Source: Mangrovitalea sediminis (GTDB lineage Bacteria; Pseudomonadota; Gammaproteobacteria; Pseudomonadales; Oleiphilaceae). Taken from it: 64,000 nt of DNA. This document shows, piece after piece, positions 27,963-36,299 of this stretch; within the stretch, counting starts at the first letter, position 1, and each line of letters begins with the position of its first letter. Below the pieces are notes generated by a model. It had not been told where the DNA came from. It searched no databases and was given only the letters and a program-made list of their open reading frames with translations. Position numbers and translations under genes: made by a program. The stretch covers positions 372,001-436,000 of the forward strand of contig NZ_NTLB01000004.1 of NCBI RefSeq assembly GCF_002514725.1. Reading direction: 5' to 3'.

Positions 27963-28820
27963 GTGCCACACCTGACCCTCCCTGCCCCAGCAAAGCTCAA
28001 TTTATTCCTGCACATCGTCGGGCGTCGCCCTGACGGCTACCACGAACTGCAAACACTGTTTCAGTTTCTCGATTACGGCGATGAGCTGATCTTCGAGCCC
28101 CGTGGCGACGACCAGATCAGGATAGAACCGGCACTACCCGGCGTATCGTTGGAAAACAACCTCATCTGGAAAGCGGCGGAACAGCTGCGAAAAGAGGTGG
28201 GCGGCACACTGCCCGGCTATACGATTCATTGCGATAAGCGCCTTCCGATGGGAGGCGGTCTCGGCGGCGGCAGCTCCAATGCGGCCACGACACTCGTCGC
28301 GCTCAACCGACTCTGGGGCCTGCATATCCCGGTAGACCGCCTCGCGGAAATCGGTTTGTCTCTGGGCGCCGACGTACCGGTTTTCGTGCGCGGCCATGCC
28401 GCCTGGGCAGAGGGTGTCGGCGAGCGGCTGACGCCGTCATCCCCCCCCGAGCACTGGTACCTGGTCCTGAAACCAGAATGCGAAGTCAGTACGGCTTTGA
28501 TTTTTGGTCACGAAGGGTTGACAAGGCACTCTCCCCGAATCAAAATAGCGCCCGCTTTTGAGGGAGACGATCCTCGCTACCGGAACGATTGTCAGAGCCT
28601 CGTTTGTAAACTCTACCCAGAGGTTGCACGGGCACTTGATTGGCTGGGGCAATTTACCAGCGCAAAATTAACCGGTACGGGGGCTTGCATTTTCGGGCGT
28701 TTCCCGACAGAATCCGAGGCCCTCGAGATTCTGGCAAGAAAGCCCTCAGGCATCAAAGGGTTCGTTGCAAAGGCTGTGAACCTTTCACCGCTCACTGTCA
28801 GGCTAAACGAGCTGAACTGA
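27963..28820 (+). CDS. ispE: 4-diphosphocytidyl-2-C-methyl-D-erythritol kinase
   Basis: 285 residues. GHMP kinase motifs: [23 protein letters not shown], the ATP loop [17 protein letters not shown] (about 95-111) and the C-terminal [13 protein letters not shown]. It phosphorylates CDP-ME in the MEP isoprenoid pathway. The start is GTG at 27963. The last third (28480-28600) has a slightly lower GC content. tRNA-Gln starts 20 bases after the stop. Confidence 0.95.
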   Translation: MPHLTLPAPAKLNLFLHIVGRRPDGYHELQTLFQFLDYGDELIFEPRGDDQIRIEPALPGVSLENNLIWKAAEQLRKEVGGTLPGYTIHCDKRLPMGGGLGGGSSNAATTLVALNRLWGLHIPVDRLAEIGLSLGADVPVFVRGHAAWAEGVGERLTPSSPPEHWYLVLKPECEVSTALIFGHEGLTRHSPRIKIAPAFEGDDPRYRNDCQSLVCKLYPEVARALDWLGQFTSAKLTGTGACIFGRFPTESEALEILARKPSGIKGFVAKAVNLSPLTVRLNELN

Positions 28821-28839
28821 TGCCAAATGTTCGAGATAC

Positions 28840-28914
28840 TGGGGTGTCGCCAAGTGGTAAGGCAACGGGTTTTGATCCCGTCATTCGTTGGTTCGAATCC
28901 AGCCACCCCAGCCA
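28840..28914 (+). tRNA. tRNA-Gln (anticodon TTG)
   Basis: 75 bases with CCA encoded. Acceptor TGGGGTG pairs with CACCCCA; the anticodon loop TTTTGAT (stem ACGGG/CCCGT) puts TTG at 28872-28874; the T-loop is GTTCGAATC. Position between ispE and prs is conserved in related genomes. Confidence 0.96.
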
Positions 28915-28972
28915 TTCTTCAAACGCCGTCACTTCCCCGAATTCCAAAGACGCTCCCCAGAAGGATCACACC

Positions 28973-29917
28973 GTGTCCAAACTGATGGTCTTTGCGGGTA
29001 ATGCCCATCCTGAGCTTGCCCAGAAAGTCGTGCAAAAACTCCACATCCCGATGGGTGACGCCACTGTCGGCCGGTTCAGCGACGGCGAAACCACTGTCGA
29101 GATCAACGAGAACGTTCGCGGCCGCGATGTTTTCGTCATCCAGCCGACCTGCTTCCCGACCAATGACAACATCATGGAACTGATTGTCATGGCGGACGCG
29201 CTGAGACGCGCCTCAGCCTCCCGGGTTACAGCAGTCATCCCCTATTTCGGCTACGCACGCCAGGATCGGCGGGTACGCTCGATGCGAGTCGCTATCAGCG
29301 CCAAGATCGTAGCGGATATGATCGGTAACGTCGGAATCGACCGGGTACTGACCGTGGATCTCCACGCAGACCAGATCCAGGGTTTCTTCGACATCCCTGT
29401 CGACAACATCTATGCGACGCCGGTGCTACTGGAAGATATCGAACGCCAGCGCTTCGAAAACTTCATCGTGGTATCCCCGGACGTGGGTGGCGTCGTACGT
29501 GCCCGCGCCATCGCCAAGCGCCTCGATGACGCCGACCTGGCCATTATCGACAAGCGGCGCCCGCGCGCCAACGTCTCCCAGGTCATGCACATCATCGGTG
29601 ACGTTCAGGGCAAGACCTGTATCCTCGTGGATGACATCGTCGACACTGCCGGCACCCTGTGCAAGGCTGCCAACGCCCTTAAGGAACACGGCGCAGAACG
29701 TGTTGTCGCCTATATCACCCACCCCGTGCTGTCCGGCCCGGCGATTGAGAATATCAACTCGTCCCAGCTCGACGAACTGGTGGTCTGCGACACGATCCCG
29801 CTGGGTGACAAGGCGGCCAGATGTGATAAAATCCGCCCCCTCAGCATGGCAGGGCTTCTCGCCGAATCGATTCGTCGCGTCTGCAACGAAGAATCGATCA
29901 GCGCCATGTTCGAGTAA
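28973..29917 (+). CDS. prs: ribose-phosphate pyrophosphokinase
   Basis: 314 residues. The start is GTG at 28973, with AAGGAT 6 bases upstream, giving [17 protein letters not shown]; the frame is open further upstream only because it crosses the tRNA. PRPP-binding loop [21 protein letters not shown], catalytic flexible-loop region [11 protein letters not shown], and the N-terminal GRFSDGE are intact. It makes PRPP from ribose 5-phosphate and ATP for purine, pyrimidine, histidine and NAD synthesis. Confidence 0.97.
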   Translation: MSKLMVFAGNAHPELAQKVVQKLHIPMGDATVGRFSDGETTVEINENVRGRDVFVIQPTCFPTNDNIMELIVMADALRRASASRVTAVIPYFGYARQDRRVRSMRVAISAKIVADMIGNVGIDRVLTVDLHADQIQGFFDIPVDNIYATPVLLEDIERQRFENFIVVSPDVGGVVRARAIAKRLDDADLAIIDKRRPRANVSQVMHIIGDVQGKTCILVDDIVDTAGTLCKAANALKEHGAERVVAYITHPVLSGPAIENINSSQLDELVVCDTIPLGDKAARCDKIRPLSMAGLLAESIRRVCNEESISAMFE

Positions 29918-29941
29918 GGCCTGGAATTCAGGCAGTTATTC

Positions 29942-29989
29942 GCGGACTTTCGAGTCCGCACGGTAAGGAGTCGCTTTGCGGCTCCTTAC
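29942..29989 (+). promoter_or_regulatory. tandem hairpins in the rplY leader
   Basis: Hairpin 1: GCGGACT (29942-29948), UUCG tetraloop, AGTCCGC (29953-29959). Hairpin 2: GTAAGGAGTCGC (29963-29974), TTT loop, GCGGCTCCTTAC (29978-29989), 12 pairs with one G-U. No T-run follows. They lie between prs and rplY and may be an L25-binding leader, a processing site, or an attenuator; this is inference. Confidence 0.55.
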
Positions 29990-30076
29990 TCGTTTGAGCT
30001 CCCTACCGGAGCATACAACCACCATCACCGGCAAGCCTGGTCGCGGGCCCCGGATGATGATCTTGAGGAAACGACA

Positions 30077-30712
30077 ATGTCCGAGCAATTTGAAATCCAA
30101 GCAATCCTGCGCGAAGACCAGGGGAAAGGTGCGAGCCGCCGCCTGCGCCGCGAAGGTCAGGTTCCGGCCGTTCTGTACGGCGGAAACCAGGAGCCGACTT
30201 CCATCTCCATCGCTCACAAAGAGCTTCAGAAGGCCCTGGAAAACGAAGCTTTCTACTCCCACGTTCTGACCATCAACCTGAACGGCAAGAAAGAAAGCGC
30301 GATCCTGAAGGATCTGCAGCGTCACCCGTACAAGCCGACCCTGTCTCACGCTGACTTCCAGCGCGTTAACAAGGACACTGAGATTCACGTTCACGTACCG
30401 CTGCACTTCACCAACGAAGACATTTGCGCAGGCGTTAAAACCGCTGGCGGCGTAGCTTCCCACCAGATCACTGACGTGGAAGTTATCTGTCTGCCGGGCG
30501 ATCTGCCCGAGTTCATCGAAGTCGATATGACCGACGTGCAACTTGACCAGATCCTTCACCTGTCCGACCTGAAACTGCCGAAAGGTGTTCGTATCGCCGC
30601 ACTGCAACAGGGCGAAGACCACGATCTGCCGGTCGTGTCGATTCACAAGCCCAAGGGTGCGAAGAGCGACGACGCAGCTGAAGGCGGCGAAGAATCCGAA
30701 AGCGAAGCCTGA
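30077..30712 (+). CDS. rplY: 50S ribosomal protein L25, long (Ctc) form
   Basis: 211 residues. The N-terminal L25 domain (LREDQGKGASRRLRREGQVPAVLYGG) binds 5S rRNA; the C-terminal TL5/Ctc domain (about 100-190) is present, and the tail is acidic (DDAAEGGEESESEA). Codon usage is strongly biased, as in highly expressed genes. GAGGAA lies 8 bases before the ATG. The gene follows prs by 159 bases, with two hairpins between. Confidence 0.96.
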   Translation: MSEQFEIQAILREDQGKGASRRLRREGQVPAVLYGGNQEPTSISIAHKELQKALENEAFYSHVLTINLNGKKESAILKDLQRHPYKPTLSHADFQRVNKDTEIHVHVPLHFTNEDICAGVKTAGGVASHQITDVEVICLPGDLPEFIEVDMTDVQLDQILHLSDLKLPKGVRIAALQQGEDHDLPVVSIHKPKGAKSDDAAEGGEESESEA

Positions 30713-30733
30713 TCGTCTGACAGGTAGCGCCGG

Positions 30734-31324
30734 ATGTCGAGTCAGAAAATACAACTCGTGGTTGGCCTGGGTAACCCCGGGGCAGAATACGAGAATACCC
30801 GACACAACGCCGGCGCCCTGTTTGTAGAAGCGCTGGCCCGCCATGCGGGCCATCCGCTTCGCCCCGAACGCAAATACCACGGTTTCTATAGCCGTATCCA
30901 GTGGCAGGGCTTCGACCTGCACCTCCTGATCCCCACCACCTTCATGAATCGAAGTGGCCTCGCCATCCGCGCCGTTACCGATTTTTTCAAGATTCCCCCG
31001 GAAGCCGTTCTCGTTGCTCACGACGAGCTCGACCTACCCCCTGGCACCGCCAAACTCAAGCAAGGCGGCGGTCACGGCGGTCATAACGGCCTACGAGACA
31101 CCATTGCCCACCTGGGCACCAACAACTTCCAGCGTCTGCGCCTGGGAATCGGACATCCCGGAGACGCCAAACTGGTAACAGGTTTCGTCCTTGGCCGTTT
31201 GGGCAAAACCGAACACGACCAGCTCGACCAGGTCATCGACCAGGCCTGCCGTATTCTACCGGACGCCATCAATGGCGAGACCGCCAGGGCCATGAACGCC
31301 CTACATGCCTTCAAGGCATTGTAA
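30734..31324 (+). CDS. pth: peptidyl-tRNA hydrolase
   Basis: 196 residues. [20 protein letters not shown] holds the catalytic histidine; [22 protein letters not shown] and [12 protein letters not shown] complete the site. It frees tRNA from prematurely released peptidyl-tRNA. It lies 21 bases after rplY, an arrangement found in most gammaproteobacteria. Confidence 0.96.
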   Translation: MSSQKIQLVVGLGNPGAEYENTRHNAGALFVEALARHAGHPLRPERKYHGFYSRIQWQGFDLHLLIPTTFMNRSGLAIRAVTDFFKIPPEAVLVAHDELDLPPGTAKLKQGGGHGGHNGLRDTIAHLGTNNFQRLRLGIGHPGDAKLVTGFVLGRLGKTEHDQLDQVIDQACRILPDAINGETARAMNALHAFKAL

Positions 31325-31402
31325 ATCGTCGTTCGCGCACAACCCCAGCGACCGGTATAATCCCCACCTTCGTTTACTGCATCGTTCAATCAGAGGCACG
31401 CT

Positions 31403-32494
31403 ATGGGTTTTAATTGCGGCATCGTGGGCCTGCCCAACGTCGGCAAATCCACCCTCTTCAACGCACTGACCAAAGCCGGCATCGGCGCCGAGAACTTCCC
31501 GTTCTGCACCATCGAACCCAATGCTGGCGTCGTGCCAATGCCCGATCCCCGTCTCGACAAGCTCGCCGCGATCGTCAAGCCCCAGCGCGTCCTGCCGACG
31601 ACGATGGAATTCGTCGATATCGCAGGCCTCGTCGCCGGGGCATCAAAAGGCGAAGGCCTCGGCAACCAATTCCTGGCCAATATCCGCCAAACCGACGCCA
31701 TCGCCCACGTCGTTCGCTGCTTCGAAGACACCAATGTCATCCACGTAGCCAACAAGGTCGACCCGGCCTCCGACATCGACGTCATCAACACCGAACTCGC
31801 CCTGGCCGACCTAGACACCGTCGAACGCGCCATCAAGCGTGTCGGACGCAATGCCAAGGGTGGCGACAAAACCGCCAAAGCCCAGCTCGAGCTCTTTGAG
31901 CGCATTTTGCCGATTCTCAATGAGGGCAAGCCGGTCCGCGGTATGGGCCTGACGGAAGACCAGCTGGAGTTGGTTCGTGAACTCTGCCTGCTCACGATCA
32001 AGCCCACGATGTACATTGCCAACGTCAACGAAGACGGCTTCGAGAATAACCCTCACCTGGACAAGGTCCGCGCCATCGCCGACGCAGAAGGCGCCGTCGT
32101 GGTACCGATCTGCAACAAGCTAGAAGCTGAAATTGCCGAACTGGAAGACGAGGAAAAAGCCGAATTCCTCGCCGAAATGGGCATGACCGAACCCGGCCTC
32201 GACCGCGTCATCCGAGCAGGCTACCGCCTGCTTGGCCTACAGACCTATTTCACAGCCGGCGTTAAGGAAGTCCGTGCCTGGACCATCCCGATCGGCGCAA
32301 CAGCCCCACAGGCAGCCGGCGTGATCCACACAGATTTCGAAAAAGGTTTCATCCGCGCCGAAGTCATCAGCTATGACGACTTCATCACCTGTAACGGTGA
32401 ACAGGGCGCCAAAGAGGCTGGAAAGTGGCGCCTGGAAGGCAAGGAGTACGTCGTTCAGGACGGCGACGTTGTTCACTTCCGCTTCAATGTTTAA
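31403..32494 (+). CDS. ychF: redox-regulated ATPase YchF (Obg family)
   Basis: 363 residues. G1 [19 protein letters not shown]3 [18 protein letters not shown], and the altered G4 NVNE that gives ATP specificity; a coiled coil follows and a TGS domain ends the protein ([31 protein letters not shown] in parts). It associates with the ribosome and proteasome-like partners and responds to oxidative stress. Confidence 0.97.
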   Translation: MGFNCGIVGLPNVGKSTLFNALTKAGIGAENFPFCTIEPNAGVVPMPDPRLDKLAAIVKPQRVLPTTMEFVDIAGLVAGASKGEGLGNQFLANIRQTDAIAHVVRCFEDTNVIHVANKVDPASDIDVINTELALADLDTVERAIKRVGRNAKGGDKTAKAQLELFERILPILNEGKPVRGMGLTEDQLELVRELCLLTIKPTMYIANVNEDGFENNPHLDKVRAIADAEGAVVVPICNKLEAEIAELEDEEKAEFLAEMGMTEPGLDRVIRAGYRLLGLQTYFTAGVKEVRAWTIPIGATAPQAAGVIHTDFEKGFIRAEVISYDDFITCNGEQGAKEAGKWRLEGKEYVVQDGDVVHFRFNV

Positions 32495-32510
32495 GAAGCG
32501 CCAAACGGGG

Positions 32511-32539
32511 TTGACAGGCAGTCCAAAAATCCCGAGAAT
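32511..32539 (+). promoter_or_regulatory. promoter of tRNA-Met
   Basis: TTGACA (32511-32516), 17-base spacer, GAGAAT (32534-32539), followed by the GC-rich discriminator ACGCGCC typical of stringently controlled stable-RNA promoters. Transcription would start about 35 bases before the tRNA. Confidence 0.65.
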
Positions 32540-32580
32540 ACGCGCCTCGTATGGCGGCACCGTTAAAGGTTTCGCCTTGT

Positions 32581-32657
32581 GGCAAGGTAGCTCAGTTGGT
32601 TAGAGCACAGCACTCATAATGCTGGGGTCGGCGGTTCAAATCCGCCCCTTGCTACCA
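32581..32657 (+). tRNA. elongator tRNA-Met (anticodon CAT)
   Basis: 77 bases with CCA encoded. Anticodon stem-loop CAGCA-CTCATAA-TGCTG gives CAT; body resembles elongator tRNA-Met (GCACxxCACTCATAATGxTGGGGTC) rather than tRNA-Ile2. The acceptor is GGCAAGG/CCTTGCT, so pair 1-72 is a G-U wobble instead of G-C. An integrase gene lies 74 bases downstream, pointing towards it, so the 3' end is a candidate attachment site. Confidence 0.93.
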
Positions 32658-32667
32658 TTGATTTCAA

Positions 32668-32698
32668 CAACAAAGCCGCTCACTGAGCGGCTTTGTTG
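32668..32698 (+). terminator. terminator of tRNA-Met
   Basis: CAACAAAGCCGCTCA (32668-32682), one base, then TGAGCGGCTTTGTTG (32684-32698): a perfect 15-base inverted repeat with the T-rich descending arm of an intrinsic terminator. It may also terminate the convergent integrase gene. Confidence 0.75.
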
Positions 32699-32730
32699 TA
32701 TCCGGCCTCGGTAACTTGCTGGTGACCCCT

Positions 32731-33804
32731 TCATAGCTTCAACAGCGTCAGCGTGGGTCCTCCTCCAACCCGACTGACGAGCCGTTCGACGGCATGCATC
32801 AGCTCCTGGACTTCTGCCGCCGAGTAGTGCGTGGTCATTGACCCGGAACGATGTCCCATTAGCGCCTTGCGCGTTTCCTCCGGCACTCCGGCCGCCCGTA
32901 GGCGACGCCCAAACGTATGCCGAAGATCATGCACCCGTACCTGAGTCAGACCAACAGCCGCCCTCGCCCGCTTCCAGCCATTGTTGTTGAGGCCGTCCCG
33001 CATGGGTTTTCCTTTATACGAAAAGACGTATTCGGAATGCTTGCCACGTTGGCGGTTCACACAAGCCTTAGCTTCGGAATTAAGCGGCACAATCCGGTCA
33101 TCCCCGTTCTTGGTGAACTCACCAGGCAAGAGGAAGACTGAGGTCCCGAGTTCCGGCAAGGATATTTCCCAATCCCAGCGGAGCCCCGTGATCTCCTTCT
33201 CCCGGCACCCGGTATTCACAGCGAAGATCGCCGCTTCCCGAAGATGGCCAGCCACCGCGCCGAACAGTCGCTCCTGTTCATCCCAAGAAAGCGGATATGG
33301 CGCCCGCCTGTCACCCCACTCCACGTTCGGAATCAACGGGGGCGCTTCCAGCCAAGTCAGTCCGTGCTCATCCCGCCAGAGCCTCGCTGCCAATGTTAGA
33401 ACCCGCCGGACAACCGCCAACGACCGGTTTACTGTGGCGCTTTTACGGCCCTCAGCTTTCCGAGCTTGAATAAACCGCTCCAGCGTCCCCGCGTGCACCT
33501 TCCGTAAAAGCAAGTCCCCAATGAACGGATCCAGCAACTTGAAGTCCTGAGCATCCCGGTCCACCGACTTCTTGTGTTGATGGTCCCTCAGGTACCGGGT
33601 GGCCGCCTGGCGCCAGGTTCGCTCCGGCCGCACGCCATACACCGACGCCTGTCGGGTTTCCTCCATCTTGCGAGCTAGGTAGCTTTCCGCTTCTGCCTTT
33701 TCACTTGTGCCAGTACTTTCTCGAATTCGGATACCTCTGACTCTCTTGTCGATGTGCCAGATGCCGCTTTCGCTCTTGTACAAGCCCGTCGTTTTGTTTC
33801 GCAT
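32731..33804 (-). CDS. tyrosine recombinase / site-specific integrase
   Basis: 357 residues. Core-binding helical domain (about 60-145) and catalytic domain with the full set: Arg201 (NTGCREKEIT), Lys232, His292 and Arg295 (VHDLRHTFGRRL), His318 (MGHRS) and Tyr327 (THYSAAE). The N-terminus GLYKSESGIWHIDKRVRGIRIRESTGT is the usual arm-type region. It integrates and excises an element, probably at the adjacent tRNA-Met. Its first 130 bases overlap the upstream small gene in another frame. Confidence 0.93.
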   Translation of the reverse strand: MRNKTTGLYKSESGIWHIDKRVRGIRIRESTGTSEKAEAESYLARKMEETRQASVYGVRPERTWRQAATRYLRDHQHKKSVDRDAQDFKLLDPFIGDLLLRKVHAGTLERFIQARKAEGRKSATVNRSLAVVRRVLTLAARLWRDEHGLTWLEAPPLIPNVEWGDRRAPYPLSWDEQERLFGAVAGHLREAAIFAVNTGCREKEITGLRWDWEISLPELGTSVFLLPGEFTKNGDDRIVPLNSEAKACVNRQRGKHSEYVFSYKGKPMRDGLNNNGWKRARAAVGLTQVRVHDLRHTFGRRLRAAGVPEETRKALMGHRSGSMTTHYSAAEVQELMHAVERLVSRVGGGPTLTLLKL

Positions 33805-34013
33805 TGTTTTGACACTCCTTTACTGGAGCGCCCGTACCGCTGTACATATTGATCTGCCCAGCGATCAAGCTCAAGTCTGTCGAAGGCGATCCCCTGAGAT
33901 CCGATGGGGATTTCCGTCAGAAACGGGCACACCTCAGCGTTGAACCGGTTTCGGTCCATGCCGAGGTAACTTGAAGCGTCTTTTAGGCGGATAAATCTGG
34001 GCAAAACTGACAC
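33675..34013 (-). CDS. putative helix-turn-helix protein next to the integrase
   Basis: 112 residues. The N-terminal part (FIRLKDASSYLGMDRNRFNAEVCPFLTEIPIGSQGIAFDRLELDRWADQYVQR, in parts) has the layout of AlpA/MerR-type excisionase proteins: a helix-turn-helix ending in a FDRxELDRWAD motif. The C-terminal third is basic and low-complexity and overlaps the integrase start by 130 bases. It probably controls integrase expression or excision; the family call is by pattern only. Confidence 0.65.
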   Translation of the reverse strand: MSVLPRFIRLKDASSYLGMDRNRFNAEVCPFLTEIPIGSQGIAFDRLELDRWADQYVQRYGRSSKGVSKQCETKRRACTRAKAASGTSTRESEVSEFEKVLAQVKRQKRKAT

Positions 34014-34133
34014 GGTACGGCTGCTCCCGGCGGATACAGGAGCAATACGGGATTCTGTTCGTTGCAGCGAAAATTAGTTATGACCACCCCCTGCCGGCTG
34101 AAACAGTTCATTTAGTGCAAAGCTGAAACTGAG

Positions 34134-34376
34134 TCAGGGTCGGCGCGAGCGGTCAAATCGGATGATGCGACCTTTCAATCGAATGAGGCCGTAATACTCG
34201 AAGCACCGGTTAAGATCCTGACTCAGACAGCGCAACACCTCGACTGCCGAGTTAAGGACTGGGACAGGGAAACGATGACGGTTATTCGGCCAAAGCGGAC
34301 GTACGTGTATTAGTCGAAGTATGTCCGCTTCCGATCTGGAGCGGCCTTTACAGTTAGACGGTATGAGTGTAGACAA
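34134..34376 (-). CDS. doubtful small ORF in the island
   Basis: 80 codons (MSTLIPSNCKGRSRSEADIL to FDRSRRP), rich in Arg. No recognisable domain and no clear ribosome site. It lies on the same strand as the integrase genes. It may be a real small island gene or chance; listed for completeness. Confidence 0.25.
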   Translation of the reverse strand: MSTLIPSNCKGRSRSEADILRLIHVRPLWPNNRHRFPVPVLNSAVEVLRCLSQDLNRCFEYYGLIRLKGRIIRFDRSRRP

Positions 34377-34736
34377 CGACTCGCTCAGCAGCGCGCTTTA
34401 GCGCGCCTGATGGAGGGCTGAATGCCCGGAATGAACTGCAGCTATTAGTTAGCGATGAGGGCACAAGAGCCGATTCACCAATCCATCGCCCAAGAAGCTT
34501 TCGAGCATTCCAGTTGGTCGTTGCTTGCCGATAGTCTTTCCTAGTCGCAGCGACGATAGTAGGCCTTTTGGATCAAGTGAGCGAAAGATACTTCGAGTAC
34601 TCATTCATATCTCAGAACCTTTTAGCTTACCGCTCACGTTCACTGACGGCTCCGCGGGAGCGGCGTTGCCGCGGAGGCGGAGACGTCGGGTGGAGCGTGT
34701 TGTTCGGCGGCATTCGGACGGACCACGTGACGAGTA
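34377..34736. other. gene-poor island segment
   Basis: 360 bases with no convincing gene. It holds a GCGCGC-TTTA-GCGCGC hairpin (34391-34406) and an alternation of AT-rich (34540-34640) and very GC-rich (34650-34700) stretches, unlike the core genome. Confidence 0.4.
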
Positions 34737-35420
34737 TCAGGCACCGCGATATCGAGCGCGAAGCAGGAGCAGGACACCCGGAAATAGGTAGCCGTTTTTG
34801 TTGATGAACTTCTCAACTTTACTTGGGAAGCATGCCGCAAAGGCATCGCAATTGGCCGTGGACTCATTGACCCACTTGCTCACTTTGTGTCGCAACAGTT
34901 GACGATCAATGCTGCACATATCAGCCGCTAGAATAGAGGATTTTGCGATAAAGGGAGCAGCGAAAACTGCAGCAAGGCGAATGTTAGCTTCAGTGTGATG
35001 GAGGTTTCCGCAATCATCCCAAGCAAGCTCCATTGCCTCAGCTACCCGATCCACACGGGCGCGATCTCCAATATTCTGCCAAGCCTGCTTGGCCTCAATG
35101 GCGAAATCCGTGCTTTGATGCGACACGTAAAGGTCGCACCTACCGCGGCACAGGTGGCCGACATCAATAATGCTGTTCCTCTCTGGCACTCGACCCTTCT
35201 TTCTTGTTGAGAATTCCTCGAGTGCTACCCAGCCGTTCAAGCGCCACGCTGCGCCAGCCAGACTACTCAGGGTTGCGCGCTCGTTGTACCACCAGAGGTT
35301 ATCTTCCCATCCTTGCAACCTCGAATAGTTTAGTACGCACTCGGACCAGCTCTGCAGAAGCGGACTGAGTCCTCGCAGATCGCTGGAGCAGTGTCTCTGG
35401 ACGAAGTCTTCTATTGGCAT
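34737..35420 (-). CDS. hypothetical protein with PD-(D/E)XK nuclease-like motif
   Basis: 227 residues, not recognised as a named family. A candidate nuclease core is seen: Glu47 in a helix (YNERATLSSLAGAAWRLNGW), Asp96 in RGRCDLYVS, and Glu109-Ala-Lys111 in DFAIEAKQAW, which is the D-(X)n-ExK pattern of the restriction-endonuclease superfamily, followed by a helix. Predicted cytosolic, rich in Cys and Trp. It is the only sizeable gene between the integrase and the lipoprotein gene and may be island cargo, perhaps defensive. GC content is lower than the neighbours. Function not established. Confidence 0.55.
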   Translation of the reverse strand: MPIEDFVQRHCSSDLRGLSPLLQSWSECVLNYSRLQGWEDNLWWYNERATLSSLAGAAWRLNGWVALEEFSTRKKGRVPERNSIIDVGHLCRGRCDLYVSHQSTDFAIEAKQAWQNIGDRARVDRVAEAMELAWDDCGNLHHTEANIRLAAVFAAPFIAKSSILAADMCSIDRQLLRHKVSKWVNESTANCDAFAACFPSKVEKFINKNGYLFPGVLLLLRARYRGA

Positions 35421-35791
35421 GCACTCTCTTCAACTGAGTTGGCGACAGCCTGGTTTGTCGCCGAACGAATGATATGGACTCCCCCTGCTCCCACGGCTTT
35501 TCGCGCAGGTCCGGTGGAATGATGGGTTGGGCTGCATATGAATTTTCTACCTTGGCGCCCACTCACCAGCATTGTTGTAATTCCGCGAGCCAACAAATCC
35601 GGCTGCTTGCCACATTAGATCGAATGCCGGCTTCATTGCCTTATCTGGTGGCACGGCTGACGGTGCAACGACATCTGGCAAGACAAGAGTTTTTCGATCA
35701 AACAACGTCTGGTGCGGATCATCGAATCCCCAGTCAGACCGGGGTAAGTCCAGGAACGGCTGGGAAGTGTCTAGAGAACTGGTGGCGATTC

Positions 35792-35862
35792 AGCACGCCC
35801 TCGTCTTCTGGCCACAGGTTTTAGCCACAAAAAATCCCCGCCTCTGCGGGGATTTTTTGTTA
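35792..35862. repeat. duplicated terminator module, copy 1
   Basis: Begins AGCACGCCCTCGTCTTCTGG, identical over 20 bases with copy 2 at 37768, continues with GCCACAA and ends with the hairpin TCCCCGC-CTCT-GCGGGGA. The two copies differ by a handful of substitutions over about 70 bases and flank the beta-propeller lipoprotein gene in the same orientation. Confidence 0.75.
35835..35858. terminator. intrinsic terminator inside repeat copy 1
   Basis: TCCCCGC (35835-35841), CTCT loop, GCGGGGA (35846-35852), then TTTTTT; an A-run precedes the stem, so it could work in both directions. Confidence 0.75.
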
Positions 35863-36299
35863 CATAGCTTGATGAACGGGGGTTCTTAGAACTCATAATC
35901 TGCCGCCCGACAACCGACTGCCACCATCGAGGCTGGACAAGTAGCGCCTTGAGCGATACTTTCATGAAAAAAGTCGAAAAATGAACTATTATTCATTTTC
36001 GCAGTAAAGGCCCCAAAGTATCTAGCAGGCCGGAGCGCCCTAGCCCTCTCTTAAGGATCAGCTTTTCAACCCGCTACTTCCGCATGCAGAAAACCTGTTC
36101 GTTCTTTATGCAATCATCGAAGGGTGATGGCCATTCTGCGCCCCGACCTTACGAGGGGTGAACTTAACGACCTTTCTTTTCTTTGTTTACGGGTCTGAGA
36201 AAGCCCGCCCAACCGTCGAAATTCGATGGATCTCTCCGGCGAATCTGGATTTGGAAGAATCTAGCGCCTCACATTCATGCTCTTGGAACAGACTCAGCT

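Larger units (their letters stand above)
35421..36299. other. long gene-poor island segment
   Basis: About 880 bases. No frame with a recognisable product. It contains the first copy of a duplicated terminator module (35792-35862). The stretch 35940-36190 upstream of the lipoprotein gene is AT-rich and should hold its promoter. The rest (35421-35790) could be decayed coding DNA but nothing was identified. Confidence 0.4.

Noticed and set aside
28640-28972. Upstream extension of prs to 425 codons
   Set aside because: The extension crosses the end of ispE and the whole tRNA-Gln; the GTG at 28973 with AAGGAT upstream gives the normal Prs N-terminus.
29936-31021. Open frame of 361 codons antisense to rplY and pth
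   Set aside because: Both sense genes are universal and highly biased in codon use; the mirrored frame is a by-product of that bias.
35474-35824. Open frame of 116 codons ending in the repeat module
   Set aside because: No ribosome site or domain; the end resembles the other module only because the DNA is duplicated.
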